NCBI GenBank assembly: GCA_949775045.1
Contig: OX459105.1
Location: 2,587,368-2,651,367, forward strand
Reading direction: 5' to 3'
Source of the DNA: Metridium senile
Lineage: Eukaryota > Cnidaria > Anthozoa > Actiniaria > Metridiidae
DNA length: 64,000 nucleotides
In this document: piece by piece, positions 40,501 to 53,424 of the stretch
Position numbering within the stretch: position 1 is the stretch's first letter
Layout: every line of letters begins with the position of its first letter
Notes under the pieces: model-generated
What the model was told of the DNA's origin: nothing
Database searches by the model: none
Seen by the model: only the letters and a program-made list of their open reading frames with translations
Program-made: the position numbers and the translations under genes

Positions 40501-42242
40501 TTTTCACATAAAGCCCTTACTCCAATGAGACATCGACAAGTACTATTATTTAGCATTGGTAGTTCCTTCAGCTAATGCTTATCTACCAGGAATCTGACAG
40601 TGCGCTCTTTCCCACCCTTTCTATATCAATGCTCTGTTTTAGTGGTATTTAAAGCTACTCAAAGCTACACAGATTGGAAATAAGTTGAATCAAGCGTGAG
40701 GCCACTGGGGATCAAACCTGTGACCTCTTGCTCCGAAAGCTCACTAACCAACTTAGCTACACTTGTTCCTTAAAGTTCAACATTTGAAATCAACTTTGAT
40801 CCATATTTAAAATACCTCTTCTAGAGCTTCTGTCGCTATCCTTTTCATACTTTGATCTTGGCTTGTGAATAGCATTTTTGGAGTAGCTTACTCTAAAGAA
40901 GCATAAAACATACAGTGAAACCCCTCTATAACGGAATTGATGGATAAAGAATTGGATTTATCATATGACCCATATTTTGCCCGGCACGCGCTCTTAAGAA
41001 AACCTTCAGAAAAAGTCATATGATGGGGTCTGTACAGCTTTTTTTCACCTACTTGAAATGGCTTCTTCATTTAATTAAACTCAATTAAAAAGGGTTGGTC
41101 ATATGATCAAAAACTTATTGACCGAGTAAGGTCAAGCTGTACGGGAAAATAATTGGCTTTTGGTCATTTGTATGGACCTCACTGCACTCTGTCTGTATGC
41201 ATGACCATGAGCCAAATATTTTCTTGTATGGCCCTCTCACTCAGTCAATAAGTAAAAAAAAATAAAAAATAATAATAATAAAAAATCATACTGTAGTTTT
41301 TTTCCTCCAAAGATCACTGCATTGTACTGTAATGCAGTGAGAACAGAAGACTGCTCTGTGAACTCAAGGTAGGCACACCTGACAATAGATAACAAACACA
41401 TTAACAATAATAATAATAATGATGATAATAATGATTTCATTATTGTTATGAAATAATGATGATATTTGATAATAATATATATTAGGTAATATAACAAAAT
41501 TTGTAACACCATAAACAATGTTGACTTAACTACCTTACTGATGTTTCGAGCTTTAGCCCTTCATTGGAGTAAAAGAGTTAGACCTCCGGCTACAGTTCAA
41601 AACGTCAGTAAAGATAAGTGAACATTTTTTAAGGTGTTACAAATTTCATTATGTTACCTATCGTTCATATCAAACACCGACACAGCCTATACTAGTTTAC
41701 TCGCTAGTTTCTATTTCTATTTTTTCACAGTGTTACAAATTTCATTCTATTACCTATCGTTTATATCAAACACCGACGCAGCCTATACTAGTTTACTCGC
41801 TAGTTTCTATTTCTATTTTTTCACAGTGTTACAAATTTCATTCTATTACCTATCGTTTATATCAAACACTGACACAGCCTATTCTAGTTTACTCGCTAGT
41901 TTCTATTTCTATTTGTTTACGGTGTTACAAATTTCATTCTATTACCTATCGTTTATATCAAACACAGACACAGCCTATACTAGCTTACTCGCTAGTTACC
42001 ATTGATAATAATATAGATCATCATTTTGATTATAATGAAAATATATATATTCTTATAATAATCAGCAGTATAATGTTAATGTTATTGATGCTAATGGTGA
42101 TTATGGTTGTGATGATGATGACAACATGCAACAATGATGTCAACAATGACGATTATGATGAAAATGATATTCTAATAATAATTAGCAGTATAATGTAAAT
42201 GATATTGATGATGATGGTGATTATGGTTGTAATGATGACAAC

Positions 42243-42313
<71 letters not shown>

Positions 42314-45300
42314 GGTTTATTTGAAGCATTTCTACAGGGTAGCTCTACATCTTCAAAGTAACATAATGATTGTCAAATAGAAAAATAAATAGTGATATGG
42401 AAATAGTATAAAGTTGTGTATATGAATGTATGATAATCTAAAAATTACAACATGCAACAATGATGTCAACAATGATGATTATGATGACAATGATGTTATA
42501 ATAATTAGCGGTATAATGATTGTTATTGATGGTGAATGTCGTGGTGACGATGGTTGCCATGGTGATGATGGTAATGATAACAGTAATAACGAAAACCTAT
42601 TTACTTACTTATTCTCCTGTTCTTCATCACCTAGCAACCGAATAAACTTCACTTCTCCACAAGAGGAGAAGAATGACAGGATCTGCTCTGCTGTTATCTA
42701 ATATAAAATAAGTAGGTAAATAAGTAAGTAGGTAAATAAGTAAGTTACAGATTTAAGAACTTACAGATTTATCCAGGTCAGAAATAAACACAGTTCTTCT
42801 AATTTCATCTATCTTTCTAGAGTCTGTCTCAGCCAGTGTTGGTGCTTGTGGCATGCATGCGGGGACAGTGACTGTAGTACCGCATGATGTAATAATCTAG
42901 AAATAGACAATATTATATTATTTATTACATAATCAATGATAAAACGGAAGTGCTAATATTTTGCACTGGTATCTGCTGGTCTCAATGAACCTTTTTCTCC
43001 CCTCTCTGCATCAAAGCATGTTAACCAACTGAGCAATACTTCCTTTTTACAGTGAAGATACTTGAACCATGGACACTCTGAATTGTTTTGTTACTTTTTT
43101 TGACCCACATCAATAAATTAATAGATTAGAAATAAGACTTATTACCAACACTTAGTGTACTTTAACTCAATGCTTCATTTTAAGAGGTTTTGAAGCTGTA
43201 GAAGGTCCAGAAAACATTAACATGAAAAAAGTCAAGTGTTCACGGTTCGAGTATCCTCACTGTAATAATTGAATTGAATTTGTTCACATACATTTATTTC
43301 ACAATGACAATAAAGCAAATACAATATGAATGATTTACATGTACATAATTACTCGGGCTCTCCAAAGGAAGCCCAAGTCTTAAAATGGGCTTTTGTGTTC
43401 GTTTTTTCTTTTCTTCGTCGGTTGCAAAATGCCATCCTCACAGCGCATGCGTATGGTCACAGCGCATGTTGGTGAAGCAGATGTTGGTGAAGACTAACCT
43501 GAGGTGCAATGTGTGGTAGTGGAATCAAAGATCCTTCTGCTGACTGATCACCAAGCTGCTCTGCAGTGGTTACAGAATCTACAAAGACATATTCACAATA
43601 TCATACATTTTGCAGCAAAATTTGTGTTTGCTTTGAATTGAATTAAATTGGACAGTATTGTTGAGTGGTAAGAGCCGTAGCGCTCTTGAAATCCTGCTGT
43701 GGTCACTACCCAGGTTTAGCATCTTGTTAAGATCTGGTAAGATCATCCAAGATGTTACTAAAACCTTGGCAAGTAAATTTCTTGGAAGGATCTTGAGAAT
43801 ATCTTAATTAAATATTGGCAGAAACTTGAAAGTTCATGCAAGTTCTTGCAGATGGAGGGTTACATGTCAAGATCTTGTAAGATCATGTCTGGATCTTGCC
43901 AGGATCTTACATGGATCTTGGTAAGATGTTCAACCTGCATAGTCTCTTTTACCTGAATATATTTTAACTTTATTAAATGTATAATAAAACAATTATTGAA
44001 TTCAGTTTTCGCATGATATAGTAAATTATCAAGACCTTAAGTCTCTATTTTCTGCCTCAAAATACAGCTTCGGCAGATAACACAGACCTCAATTTTGATA
44101 ATTTATGATATCATACTCAACCTCATCCAATAATTTCTTAGTAAACATTAGTCTTACTATAAGTAATTCTAGCATACCTTCTGGGATTGGGATAACAATA
44201 AGATGTTTATCTATGAACACTGTATTGGTGAGATGTTGTGCAATGTCCACGCTAGAGGCTTCTTTGAACTTTACAAAACAGACACGAGATTGGACAGGGA
44301 TAGCAGAATACCTACAGAAATAACAATACACTTGATATTAATACACGATGATGATGATATTGGTGATGGTAATGATGGTGGTGATGATGATGATGGAAAT
44401 GATGTTGATGAGAATGATGTGGTAGTGATGATGATGAAGATGATGATGGTAATGATGATGACAATGAAAGTGCGGTGATAATGATAATAAAGATGGTGAT
44501 ACATGTAGCAATGACGATGATGATAATGATGATTATGGTCATGATAAGATGTTGGTGATAAAGATGATTATGATGGTAATAATGGTGATGATGATGGTAA
44601 TAATAGTGATGATGATGGTACTAATGGTGATGATGATGGTAATAATGGTGATGATGATGGTAATAATGGTGATGATGGTAATAATGGTGATGATGGTAAT
44701 AATGGTGATGATGATGGTAATAATGGTGATGATGATGGTAATAATGGTGATGATGATGATGGTACTAATGGTGATGATGATGGTAATAATGGTGATGATG
44801 ATGGTAATAATGGTGATGATGATGGTAATAATGGTGATGATGATGGTAATAATGGTGATGATGATGGTAATAATGGTGATGATGATGGTAATAATGGTGA
44901 TGATGGTACAAATGGTGATGATGATGGTAATAATGGTGATGATGATGGTAATAATGGTGATGATGATGGTAATAATGGTGATGATGATGGTCATAATGGT
45001 GATGATGATGGTACTAATGGTGATGATGATGGTAATAATGGTGATGATGATGGTAATGATAGTGATGATGGTAATAATGGTGATGATGATGGTAATAATG
45101 GTGATGATGATGGTAATAATGGTGATGATGATGGTAATAATGGTGATGATGATGGTAATAATGGTGATGATGATAGTAATGGTAGTGATGATGATGGTAA
45201 TAATGGTGATGATGATGGTAATAATGGTGATGATGATGATGGTAATGATAGTGATAATAATTAAAGTTGTTATGGAGAAGATACTCATGATGATGATGAT

Positions 45301-45899
45301 GATGATGATGGCCATAATGGTGATAATAATGATTACAATAATATTATGGTAATGATACTGATAACAATCGCAATGGTGCTGCCAATAATGATGATTAGAA
45401 TGATGTAGAATGGCAATAATGGTTATGATAATGATCATAATTATGATGATGATCCTAATAGTCAGTAGTGGCAAATAATGACATTTAATAATAATAATGA
45501 TGGTCATGAAGATGAAGATGACATCACCCACAATAAGATACAATTTACACACAAACTAAAACTGTATGATTACATTGATAAATATCCAAACAAATAGATG
45601 ACAATGATTTCATGTAAAAATACCAAATAATATAGTATTAATATAACATATTCATCAAAGCCAAGAATCAACATAAGAGTGTGTTAGAACTGCACATATT
45701 TTAGCCTTTTTATAAATTGTAAAACGGATCAAAATGCAGCATGTTTCAAATCAAAGTTCACTTACTCTGGAAAGAGTTTCAAGTCCTCAATCTCTCCTAG
45801 AAAGCTAAATAGCGTTCTCATTTGATCAGTTGTTGCATTAGGAGCTACATTAGCTACCTGAATGACTTTAGTCACGAAAGGTTCATCTCCTGCCGTCAT
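31581..45899 (-). CDS. SREK1: SREK1 splicing regulator (two RRMs, RS/KE-rich), 580 residues
   Basis: Twelve GT-AG exons join in phase: 45899-45766, 44311-44178, 43578-43499, 42896-42765, 42697-42609, 41378-41292, 40892-40816, 39414-39279, 37639-37568, 33321-32800, 32546-32467 and 31780-31581. RRM1 reads VIQVANVAPNATTDQMRTLF...SRVCFVKFKEASSVDIAQHL...NTVFIDKHLIVIP. RRM2 reads KIDEIRRTVFISDL...FFSSCGEVKFIRL...CAYLEFTEQSSVLTALQYNAVIFGGKKL...SKNAIHKP. Both match SREK1 (SRrp86/SFRS12) closely. Exons 8-12 encode RS, DRDR and KKKK-rich sequence. The protein is nuclear and modulates SR-protein action in alternative splicing. Introns carry satellites and several transposons, including an intact 3.2-kb element in intron 9. 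Exon 10 (522 bp) holds most of the charged region. The start is the first ATG and is shared with the FDX2 promoter. Confidence 0.96.
31800..32200 (-). mobile_element. LINE 3'-end-like sequence in SREK1 intron 11
   Basis: On the plus strand AATAATAATAAAGTTTTTAT and AAAGAGGGCGACACGG start a block typical of LINE 3' tails inserted in minus orientation. CR1/L2-type tails end in short AAT-like repeats. No reverse-transcriptase frame remains. Confidence 0.4.
33322..34035. other. SREK1 intron 9 flank, nothing further recognised
   Basis: Intron sequence between exon 10 and the left end of the transposon. It contains AGAACCTAAAATTTAAGAAC and CATATAAGAACCTG-type repeats that may be old element remains. 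No coding. Confidence 0.35.
34036..34205 (+). repeat. left 170-bp terminal inverted repeat
   Basis: Starts CTACCATTTGCAAGCAAGCG, ends TGCCGACAGCGCGC, and is preceded by TA at 34034-34035. It contains TTGAAACGCGACG and GGGCGTGAAGTC. No TATA box is evident, but the transposase start codon is 58 bp inside it. Confidence 0.93.
34263..35342 (+). CDS. IS630/Tc1/mariner-superfamily transposase, DD37E, 359 residues
   Basis: The frame is intact from ATG 34263; upstream in-frame codons reach into the TIR but have no ATG. The N-terminus has a helix-turn-helix (IGSYAKVAKTLKVSKATVKK), followed by a second DNA-binding helical region (VSLKEIYSTLEELG...ISAISRALKSRM). This is the paired-like layout of this superfamily. 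Catalytic residues are visible: D181 in LKFFDEAG, D271 in IVVMDNLAVHH and E309 in YSPDLNPIELCFNKMK. With 37 residues between D271 and E309 it is a DD37E enzyme. It would cut at the TIR ends and insert at TA. An AATAAA overlaps the stop codon and another lies at about 35546. All key residues are present, so it may be active. Confidence 0.94.
   Translation: MQVNNQGRSFKPGVALSDDMRNLIIDELCGLGGDRTTQYIPIGSYAKVAKTLKVSKATVKKIWIQFCDNYSSTRKECGGDRCSKLEPEDLELIEVMKNYKGSVSLKEIYSTLEELGNIGGNISISAISRALKSRMLSGKEYTRKKITQIARERFGYDNLLYTQLFLDYLSSKDPKRLKFFDEAGVKYGDVGKRLYGHAPKGERCVEISKKCESPNSTVNMLVSLDGPEYYEVIDGATNTIEFLKFFEQASNAVNLETMRPVLQVGDIVVMDNLAVHHYDGGEVLEEYLQEMGIELLYTPVYSPDLNPIELCFNKMKTVMNYELQDITCTNIQLATMFAIETITYGDMIGFFRNTSYLFP
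35624..36589 (-). CDS. transposon protein with zinc cluster and coiled coil, 321 residues
   Basis: Frame from ATG 36589 to TGA 35624. An N-terminal charged helix (TEENIREKDKQINKLLAKES) precedes a Cys/His cluster, C57HNC60...H66...C71 (CX2CX5HX4C, a zinc-knuckle variant). C76, C82 and H88 follow and could bind a second zinc. A long coiled coil (about residues 92-140, LKQRINKLKNEKDKLLEEL) comes next, then a conserved-looking but unrecognised C-terminal half. Its start overlaps the end of the PB1 frame by 53 bp in another frame, so it could be a separate protein, or the second half of one PB1-zinc-coil protein made by splicing or frameshift. A nucleic-acid-binding or assembly role is inferred. 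Confidence 0.75.
   Translation of the reverse strand: MFPHTKKYLRPSRRYITKTEENIREKDKQINKLLAKESWIISRLQTARLGNGQGSLCHNCHMRLGHTARNCNFDKCSSVYSCGEEKFHSGEVSLRELKQRINKLKNEKDKLLEELKHKKSSAESIKDSILNRLENSLLDADRESYYVHGTKNWSLLRKHVFVLRNYCRTVLKGKIPPRHEVLNTLKTALSMTDTDNGTNVSGLIQHKMSKASRENHCKPVLERRGIEFPTESSPTCLVDENWRPSNWIDRIKPKTQDEENEQLKLALSASFVESHRLNQLPQSQVTCTSTCPRNEHKSSVPDDSTDQVNEAASALLSLRKH
36537..37025 (-). CDS. transposon-encoded PB1-domain protein, 162 residues
   Basis: The ATG at 37025 lies about 50 bp inside the right TIR. Residues about 4-82 form a PB1 domain: VRVKILYGENYTKCKV (basic-face lysine in strand 1), MSFDNFKKIIMKAVGF, then the acidic OPCA motif YRDDEGTFVTMKDNLDLNDA. Having both faces would allow head-to-tail polymer or partner binding, as in p62 or aPKC/Par6. 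The rest is a Lys/Glu-rich linker ending VPTHEKVSTPIEK. A donor-like AAG/GTATAT sits just before the TAA, and the zinc/coil frame opens in the overlap. No PB1 protein is a normal part of Tc1/mariner elements to my knowledge. Confidence 0.85.
   Translation of the reverse strand: MAKAVRVKILYGENYTKCKVHSIDKETLTYMSFDNFKKIIMKAVGFSSVGQRIQYRDDEGTFVTMKDNLDLNDAILSLSPIPNTDGDVSRMCVRINDELTPVGKREPIKEKEQTESQPKEDSKERKRRLDFNSASSSNSKRPVIVNVPTHEKVSTPIEKVYH
37077..37246 (-). repeat. right 170-bp terminal inverted repeat
   Basis: Exact reverse complement of 34036-34205 as far as I can compare by eye, followed by TA at 37247-37248. It should drive the leftward PB1/zinc genes. Confidence 0.93.
37690..37730. repeat. 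AAT microsatellite at a retroelement end
   Basis: (AATAATAAT)n followed by AAACTTTATTAAACACAG, a LINE/PLE-tail-like start in SREK1 intron 8. Confidence 0.7.
37776..37883 (+). pseudogene. Penelope-like element, C-terminal fragment
   Basis: The plus-strand frame CKPKLDCLIYEMLFIRDRRP...TLNKQSDSVRAKVFV then TGA matches the end of the GIY-YIG region of Penelope-like retroelements (pattern LLIRERKPxLNxQSDSIRAKLF). About 80 bp on, ATGACTCCGAAACGTCATAT resembles the hairpin-forming tail of such elements. The rest of the element is missing, so this is a 5'-truncated copy. Confidence 0.75.
38049..38534. repeat. ~53-bp minisatellite (ATTGATGACTCTGGAATGAT)
   Basis: Units of about 53 bp and shortened variants, built from GATAATGATGATAACAATAT and TTGATGACTCTGGAATGATT. 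The array resumes at 39161-39266 after the MITE at 38535-39158, so the MITE split it. Confidence 0.9.
38535..39158. mobile_element. 624-bp MITE with TA duplication, CAGTCAAACAAGCTC ends
   Basis: TAGTCAAACAAGCTCACGCG at the left and CGCGTGAGCTTGTTTGACTG at the right are inverted for about 40 bp (through TTGACCCCTAGAGT). TA flanks both sides. The CAGT start and TA target fit a pogo/Tc1-type non-autonomous element. The interior shows no transposase. Confidence 0.8.
39161..39268. repeat. resumed ~53-bp minisatellite
   Basis: Continuation of the 38049-38534 array beyond the inserted MITE, ending just before SREK1 exon 8. Confidence 0.85.
39485..39822. repeat. (TAATG)n pentanucleotide array, ~67 copies
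   Basis: A nearly pure TAATG run with a few variants (TACTTTAATG, TAATGCTATG) in SREK1 intron 7. Confidence 0.98.
40245..40490 (-). repeat. 95-bp-repeat fold-back element, locus 6 (right half)
   Basis: Starts with the hairpin half CTAAAGCTCGAAACGTCAGT, then two reverse-complement units (ACAAATTTCATTCTATTACC...CTCGCTAGTTTC). The left half is absent. Lies in SREK1 intron 7. Confidence 0.8.
41470..42003. repeat. 95-bp-repeat fold-back element, locus 7
   Basis: A short left remnant, a central hairpin (GATGTTTCGAGCTTTAGCCC ... CAAAACGTCAGTAAAG) and four reverse-complement units to 42003. Lies in SREK1 intron 5. The 95-bp period gives open plus-strand frames without biological meaning. Confidence 0.85.
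42060..42500. repeat. AAT microsatellite within a duplicated GAT-rich segment
   Basis: The core (AAT)n runs 42244-42312, followed by AACGGTTTATTTGAAGCATT (retroelement-tail-like). The flanks at 42060-42240 and 42440-42500 repeat AACATGCAACAATGATGTCA. Confidence 0.8.
44346..45310. repeat. 21-bp GAT/GGT/AAT minisatellite, ~33 copies
   Basis: Units GGTGATGATGATGGTAATAA+T with occasional loss of three bases, in SREK1 intron 1. Open frames of 267 and 337 codons on the two strands (Met/Val and Ile/Thr runs) come from the period being a multiple of three. Confidence 0.97.
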
Positions 45900-46262
45900 T
45901 TTGATGCAAAATATGCAACAAAAACGACAAAATTACGATAACTTTGTCGGCTTTCGTCTTTGACAAAGCGAGCATGTACTGCGCATGGTAACACAGGAAG
46001 CCCACAATTCCATATAGTTTCCGTCATTTTTTTATCCTTTTTTGAAATAATTTCATTTATAAACAAGTATTTAATATATTTTATTATTCTAAGAATATTT
46101 TAAAGGTAGAAATTAGGGTAAAATATTTATCATAAAAATATATACTTTAATGTTGGGCTTCCTGTTTATGAGCTGAACCGCTGATCTCTACTCAACGGGC
46201 TCGTCTACGCATAAGCACATTGCACAAAAATAGAAAATTTGTAGTATTTTGATGGCAGATTT
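45900..46262. promoter_or_regulatory. bidirectional promoter, SREK1 and FDX2
   Basis: 363 bp separate the two start codons, which read away from each other. Within it AACACAGGAAGCCCAC (45989) and GTTGGGCTTCCTGTTT (46152) form an inverted pair. Their AGGAAG cores resemble ETS sites, but they also resemble fold-back element ends. GCGCATG motifs lie at 45981 and 46207. No TATA box is evident. Shared promoter use is inferred from geometry. Confidence 0.6.
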
Positions 46263-49574
<3,312 letters not shown>

Positions 49575-49654
49575 CACATGGGAAATGATAATGAAACATA
49601 TTTAACATATTTAACATATTTTGCATTTTATACAGACACCAAAACCATGAAAAA

Positions 49655-49823
49655 CTTTCCCATTTAAATCTGTACTTATGCAAATTTTGTTGATGTGTGC
49701 TAAACACACAGATCAACCAATCAGAGAAGTTCATTTCAGAAATAATATACTCTGATTGGTTGATCTGTGTGTTTAGCACACATCAACACAATTTGCATAT
49801 TAAGTACAGATTTAAATGGGAAA
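49655..49823. mobile_element. ~165-bp fold-back element in FDX2 3' flank
   Basis: CTTTCCCATTTAAATCTGTA at the left faces TACAGATTTAAATGGGAAAG. The inner arms TTGATGTGTGCTAAACACAC and GTGTGTTTAGCACACATCAA are almost perfect, as are GATCAACCAATCAGA / TCTGATTGGTTGATC. Confidence 0.9.
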
Positions 49824-50029
49824 GTACAGATTTAAATGGGAGCCTGTTCAAATAAAACCAAAATAGTTAGTAGCTAATATTTTTATTTGGTGGCAAGAAT
49901 ATTAGAATGTTTTCGTATTACCTATATTCAACATGCAAATGAGGTGTGCATGTAGCAAAATGCTTCAGTGAGTCATGCTCTTACATTAAAATAAACCAAA
50001 TAAAATACACCAAATTGAAATATGGCATC

Positions 50030-50165
50030 CAATTGTAATAACTATTGTTCTTGACTGGCTAGCCTCACATACATGTGAAAACTCCATTGTGTTTAAATGT
50101 GAACACAAGGCTGGTCAGTCAAGAACAATGGCTATTAAAATTGGACACCATATTTCAATTTGGTG
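50030..50165. mobile_element. fold-back MITE, 'TTGTTCTTGACTGGCTAGCC' family, copy 2
   Basis: TACACCAAATTGAAATATGG at the left and CCATATTTCAATTTGGTGTA at the right, then TATTGTTCTTGACTGGCTAG / CTGGTCAGTCAAGAACAATG. Arms are about 60 bp. Copy 1 is at 20490-20625. Confidence 0.85.
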
Positions 50166-50407
50166 TATGATTGACAACGAAAGTGTTTATAGATTTCCTT
50201 GAAACCACTTTTATCAATGATTTTTTACAGAGGCTTGTGGCTCAAGGAAAAAGGTGAAGCAAATAGCTACACTCACACCTCATTAGCATGTTATTTCACA
50301 CACATGCTCATTTGCATTTTATTGCACTTTATTCAACCACTATTACTCAACCAGAAACATCAAATACAAAAGGAAAAAATACCTGATCACAACTTTACTT
50401 TTCTTTA

Positions 50408-50561
50408 ATAGTGACTTATAGCACAGGAAGCCCAACAGATATCACGAGCAGTAGTTGACACAGGAAGCCCAAGCGACGAACAATTGCATGCGCGTGCGTT
50501 TTTCATCTATTTTATTCATAATTATTGATTGATTAAGGGTTCCTGTGCTTATAGTCACTAA
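50408..50561. mobile_element. fold-back element with ACAGGAAGCCCAA repeats
   Basis: TAGTGACTTATAGCACAGGA at the left faces TCCTGTGCTTATAGTCACTA at the right. A second ACACAGGAAGCCCAAGC lies inside at 50458. Confidence 0.75.
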
Positions 50562-50587
50562 ATAAAAACTATTAAATATGAGCAGTA

Positions 50588-50743
50588 GAGTAGACACACT
50601 AAATCCGTGACATATAATTAGTACTAATTAGTACTATTTCATAAAAAAACTCTTTGTTTTCTATTGTTTTATTATCACTATTTAGTACTAAAAATTAGTA
50701 TTTGTTTCACGGATTAAGTGTGTCTACTCTACCAATTTTATTT
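50588..50743. mobile_element. ~156-bp fold-back element, GAGTAGACACACTAAATCCG
   Basis: GTAGAGTAGACACACTAAAT at the left faces ATTAAGTGTGTCTACTCTAC at the right, with CCGTGA/TCACGG inside. Similar in plan to 28190-28350. Confidence 0.8.
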
Positions 50744-50946
50744 TATTTCATGGATCTAGTATTTTTGTTCTATTTACAAAAAAAAAGAATATTATCTTTG
50801 TATAAATTATAATTGTAGTTCTTTGATTGTCCTTCAAGTAATAATGGTACTCACTGATTATAGATATTAATTATGAAAAAATATTATGTACTGTGACATT
50901 TACATCATTTTTATTAGTCCCCTTCACAGTTCCCTGCACTATACAG

Positions 50947-51123
50947 GGGCGGATTCAGAAATTTGACAAGGGGGGGTGAACTTTGATATCCTTTTGGCGG
51001 ATAACGACAGACACAAGAGCGCAAAGATCATAATGTGCCCGCTTTTCTTTGCTAAAATGGGACTTTACTGCAAAAGAGGGGGGTGAAAAGTCACCCAGTT
51101 CACCCCCCCTCCGTCCGCCCCTG
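50947..51123. mobile_element. hAT-like MITE, CAGGGGCGGA ends
   Basis: CAGGGGCGGATTCAGAAATT at the left, and CACCCCCCCTCCGTCCGCCC+CTG at the right. Flanking CTATA occurs on both sides. CAGGGGCGGA termini are common in hAT elements, though only 5 bp of duplication can be read. Confidence 0.65.
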
Positions 51124-51183
51124 CTATATATCTTGAAAGGTAGCTGGGCCTTTGCATGTATGCCAAACGAACATTAGATCTCA

Positions 51184-51473
51184 GGTAGCCCAAGCTCACT
51201 GTTAGTGTTGATTAAATAAAGGATATATGGGTACATGTAATTTTCAACCTTCGATTTTTTGCCTTAAAATTTAATAAAATTCAACAAAACTTTAAATTCT
51301 TATGTAAGAAAGGGAGAAAGTTATTTATTCTGAATGAAATTGGCTGAAATTAACTCAGAGGATTCTAAAGATCAATTTTATTAAATTTTAAGGCAAAAAA
51401 TAGAAGGTTGAAAAGTGCCCATATATCCTTTAGTAAATCAACACTAACAGTGAGCTTGGGCTACCTGTGGTTA
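51184..51473. mobile_element. ~290-bp fold-back element
   Basis: CAGGTAGCCCAAGCTCACTG at the left faces CAGTGAGCTTGGGCTACCTG. TTAGTGTTGATT / AATCAACACTAA and ATAAAGGATATATGGG / CCCATATATCCTTTA extend the arms. A related end (GAGCTTGGGCTACCTG) is at 18303. Confidence 0.85.
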
Positions 51474-51909
51474 AACTTGCAATGATAGGGACATGTGAAT
51501 AATTGCCCTGCAATGTGTTGAAAGCTAAAGGTCTCTATCATATTGCAAGCTCAACATTCATCTTCCTTCGATGCAAAGGCCCTGCTATCTCTCGGGATGA
51601 CGAAGGGAATTACTGTGAAGGGGATTATTGACATATAACATAAAATAACTTGACATCACAAAAGAACATAGCACAGCTAAAGTTCAAAATGAGAGATCTC
51701 GAGGTTGGTCCCCAGTGGCTTCACATTTGTTTTCAATTGACTTCTTTCCATTTCTGTGTCATAGCTTTGGGTAATTTTAAATATTTACCTGTAAAATGCA
51801 GCATTGAGGGAGAGAGGGGGTAAAAGAGTGCACTGTCAGCTTCCTGGGAGACCAGCTTATTTCTAGCTGAAGGAACTATGTCACTAAATATAAATGCTTT
51901 TGCTTTTTT

Positions 51910-52020
51910 TGACCAGGGGCCGGTTGTACAAAGCCACTGAATAGCGCTATCCACCGAATAGATCCCTATTAAACAGATAAAACTTATACAAATTCTATAA
52001 ACTGGATAACTCTTACTCGT
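51910..52020. mobile_element. fold-back MITE, 'GGCCAGTTGTACGAAG' family, copy 3 (partial)
   Basis: CAGGGGCCGGTTGTACAAAG followed by GAATAGCGCTATCCACCGAA and AACTGGATAACTCTTA. The right end is missing or decayed. Confidence 0.65.
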
Positions 52021-52347
52021 GCACTGACCAAATCAACCCCCCCCCCCCCTTAAAAGTTAAATGGTCGGCCCCTTAGTTCTTCCGTCTTTAGTATCTTATC
52101 ACATAAATATCGGAATAAAGTTTGGTGTTTAGCTATCGAGTGGTGTTGTTTGTTATTATGCAATTTATGAATTGGTTTGCTTCGGTTTGAACGGGCCATG
52201 ACACCAACTGATGTACTAAAAATATACTGCAAATGATGTACTAAAAATATATCGCTTATTCCATGTAAACATTCGCCGGGACACAAAATCAACAATTATC
52301 GGCTGCTGCTGCGTTGTTTAATCGAAATTGAATTTTTACCCTAACAG

Positions 52348-52615
52348 GTACGCCGATCACCCCTACCACTTGGACAAAGGGAGTACACCCCAGGGACTCG
52401 GCACTAAAAACTTGCAAAAAAGTACTTATGAAATATATTCCAATACATTCTACAGGTTAAAGCACCTATTGTTCCTGGCACCTGGTATTACAGGAATAGT
52501 ATCACAGCTTGAAGACACCTATAACCCTGTATATCATCCAATCTGGGAATTGCACCCAGTCCTCATGACAACTACATACAATAGATTGTCAAGCGTGCTC
52601 TCTTACACCAACTAG
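52348..52615 (+). CDS. candidate 3' coding exon, unknown gene
   Basis: A good acceptor (TTTTTACCCTAACAG) opens an 88-codon frame to TAG beginning YADHPYHLDKGSTPQGLGTK, with STYEIYSNTFYRLKHLLFLA further on. A donor-like AG/GTTAAA at about 52456 could end a shorter exon after NTFYR. The residue mix looks like protein, and the start resembles short-motif proteins of cilia, but this is only an impression. No upstream exon was found. Confidence 0.35.
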
Positions 52616-53420
52616 ATCTGATGGTGGGTTGGTGCTTGTATGATGCCGTGTAATTCCAGGCTGCCAGTTAAGTATTCCGTTATAAATATTATTTAACCAT
52701 ACCATTGTGCCATTGCTAAGCAGTACCATTTCCAGACATTCCTAGACTTTTACTATACGCTTACTATATGCTTTTTGTGCTAGCTACAAGAAGTACCATT
52801 TACAGATAATTGCATTTGCATGCAACATATTCTGCTTCATATCATTAGGTAACTTGCTCTATTCATGAAAACGTCATGCAGATAAAGAAACACTTGCACA
52901 GTGTTTTTGTGTAGAAAGATGGCCTCCAACCTCCCCTCACAGCCATCCCATACCACTCCAGTGGAATACACTATCATAGAGAAATTACAACCAAGATAAT
53001 TTCTTACTTTGCAATGATACATCCAAGGCTTGCGAAGCAACAAGACTGAAGACCTAAGAGATAGAGCTAAATTCTAAATGACATCGTCAATAGTGAATTC
53101 AACTAGTATTGACAAACATAACTTTGTACTTGATTCCTTACATAGTTACCATCAACACTGACCAGTTCATGCCAAAAATTATAATCAGGCACCAGTTCAG
53201 AGTACATAAGGCAATTTACTCTCCTACTTGTACTATAATCATAATTAAGAGATGTTTGATCATCGACATCCTAATCCTCTGATTCCATACATATATGTTC
53301 ATATGCATGAAAACCCCTAAAAAACCACTCTCAATGAGTGGAAAAATGGGGAACCTTTCAGGAGTACATTCAAAGCATTGCCACTCGGAGTGTAATATAC
53401 TAGCCATGCTATAGAATTAG
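52616..53420. other. gene-free stretch
   Basis: Unique-looking AT-rich sequence with scattered TACCATT motifs that foreshadow the arrays downstream. No coding or RNA gene recognised. Confidence 0.3.
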
Positions 53421-53424
53421 AGTG

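Noticed and set aside
44539..45552. Long open frames on both strands (337 and 267 codons)
   Set aside because: They read only Ile/Thr and Met/Val repeats across a 21-bp GAT-type minisatellite inside SREK1 intron 1. They are a period-of-three artefact.
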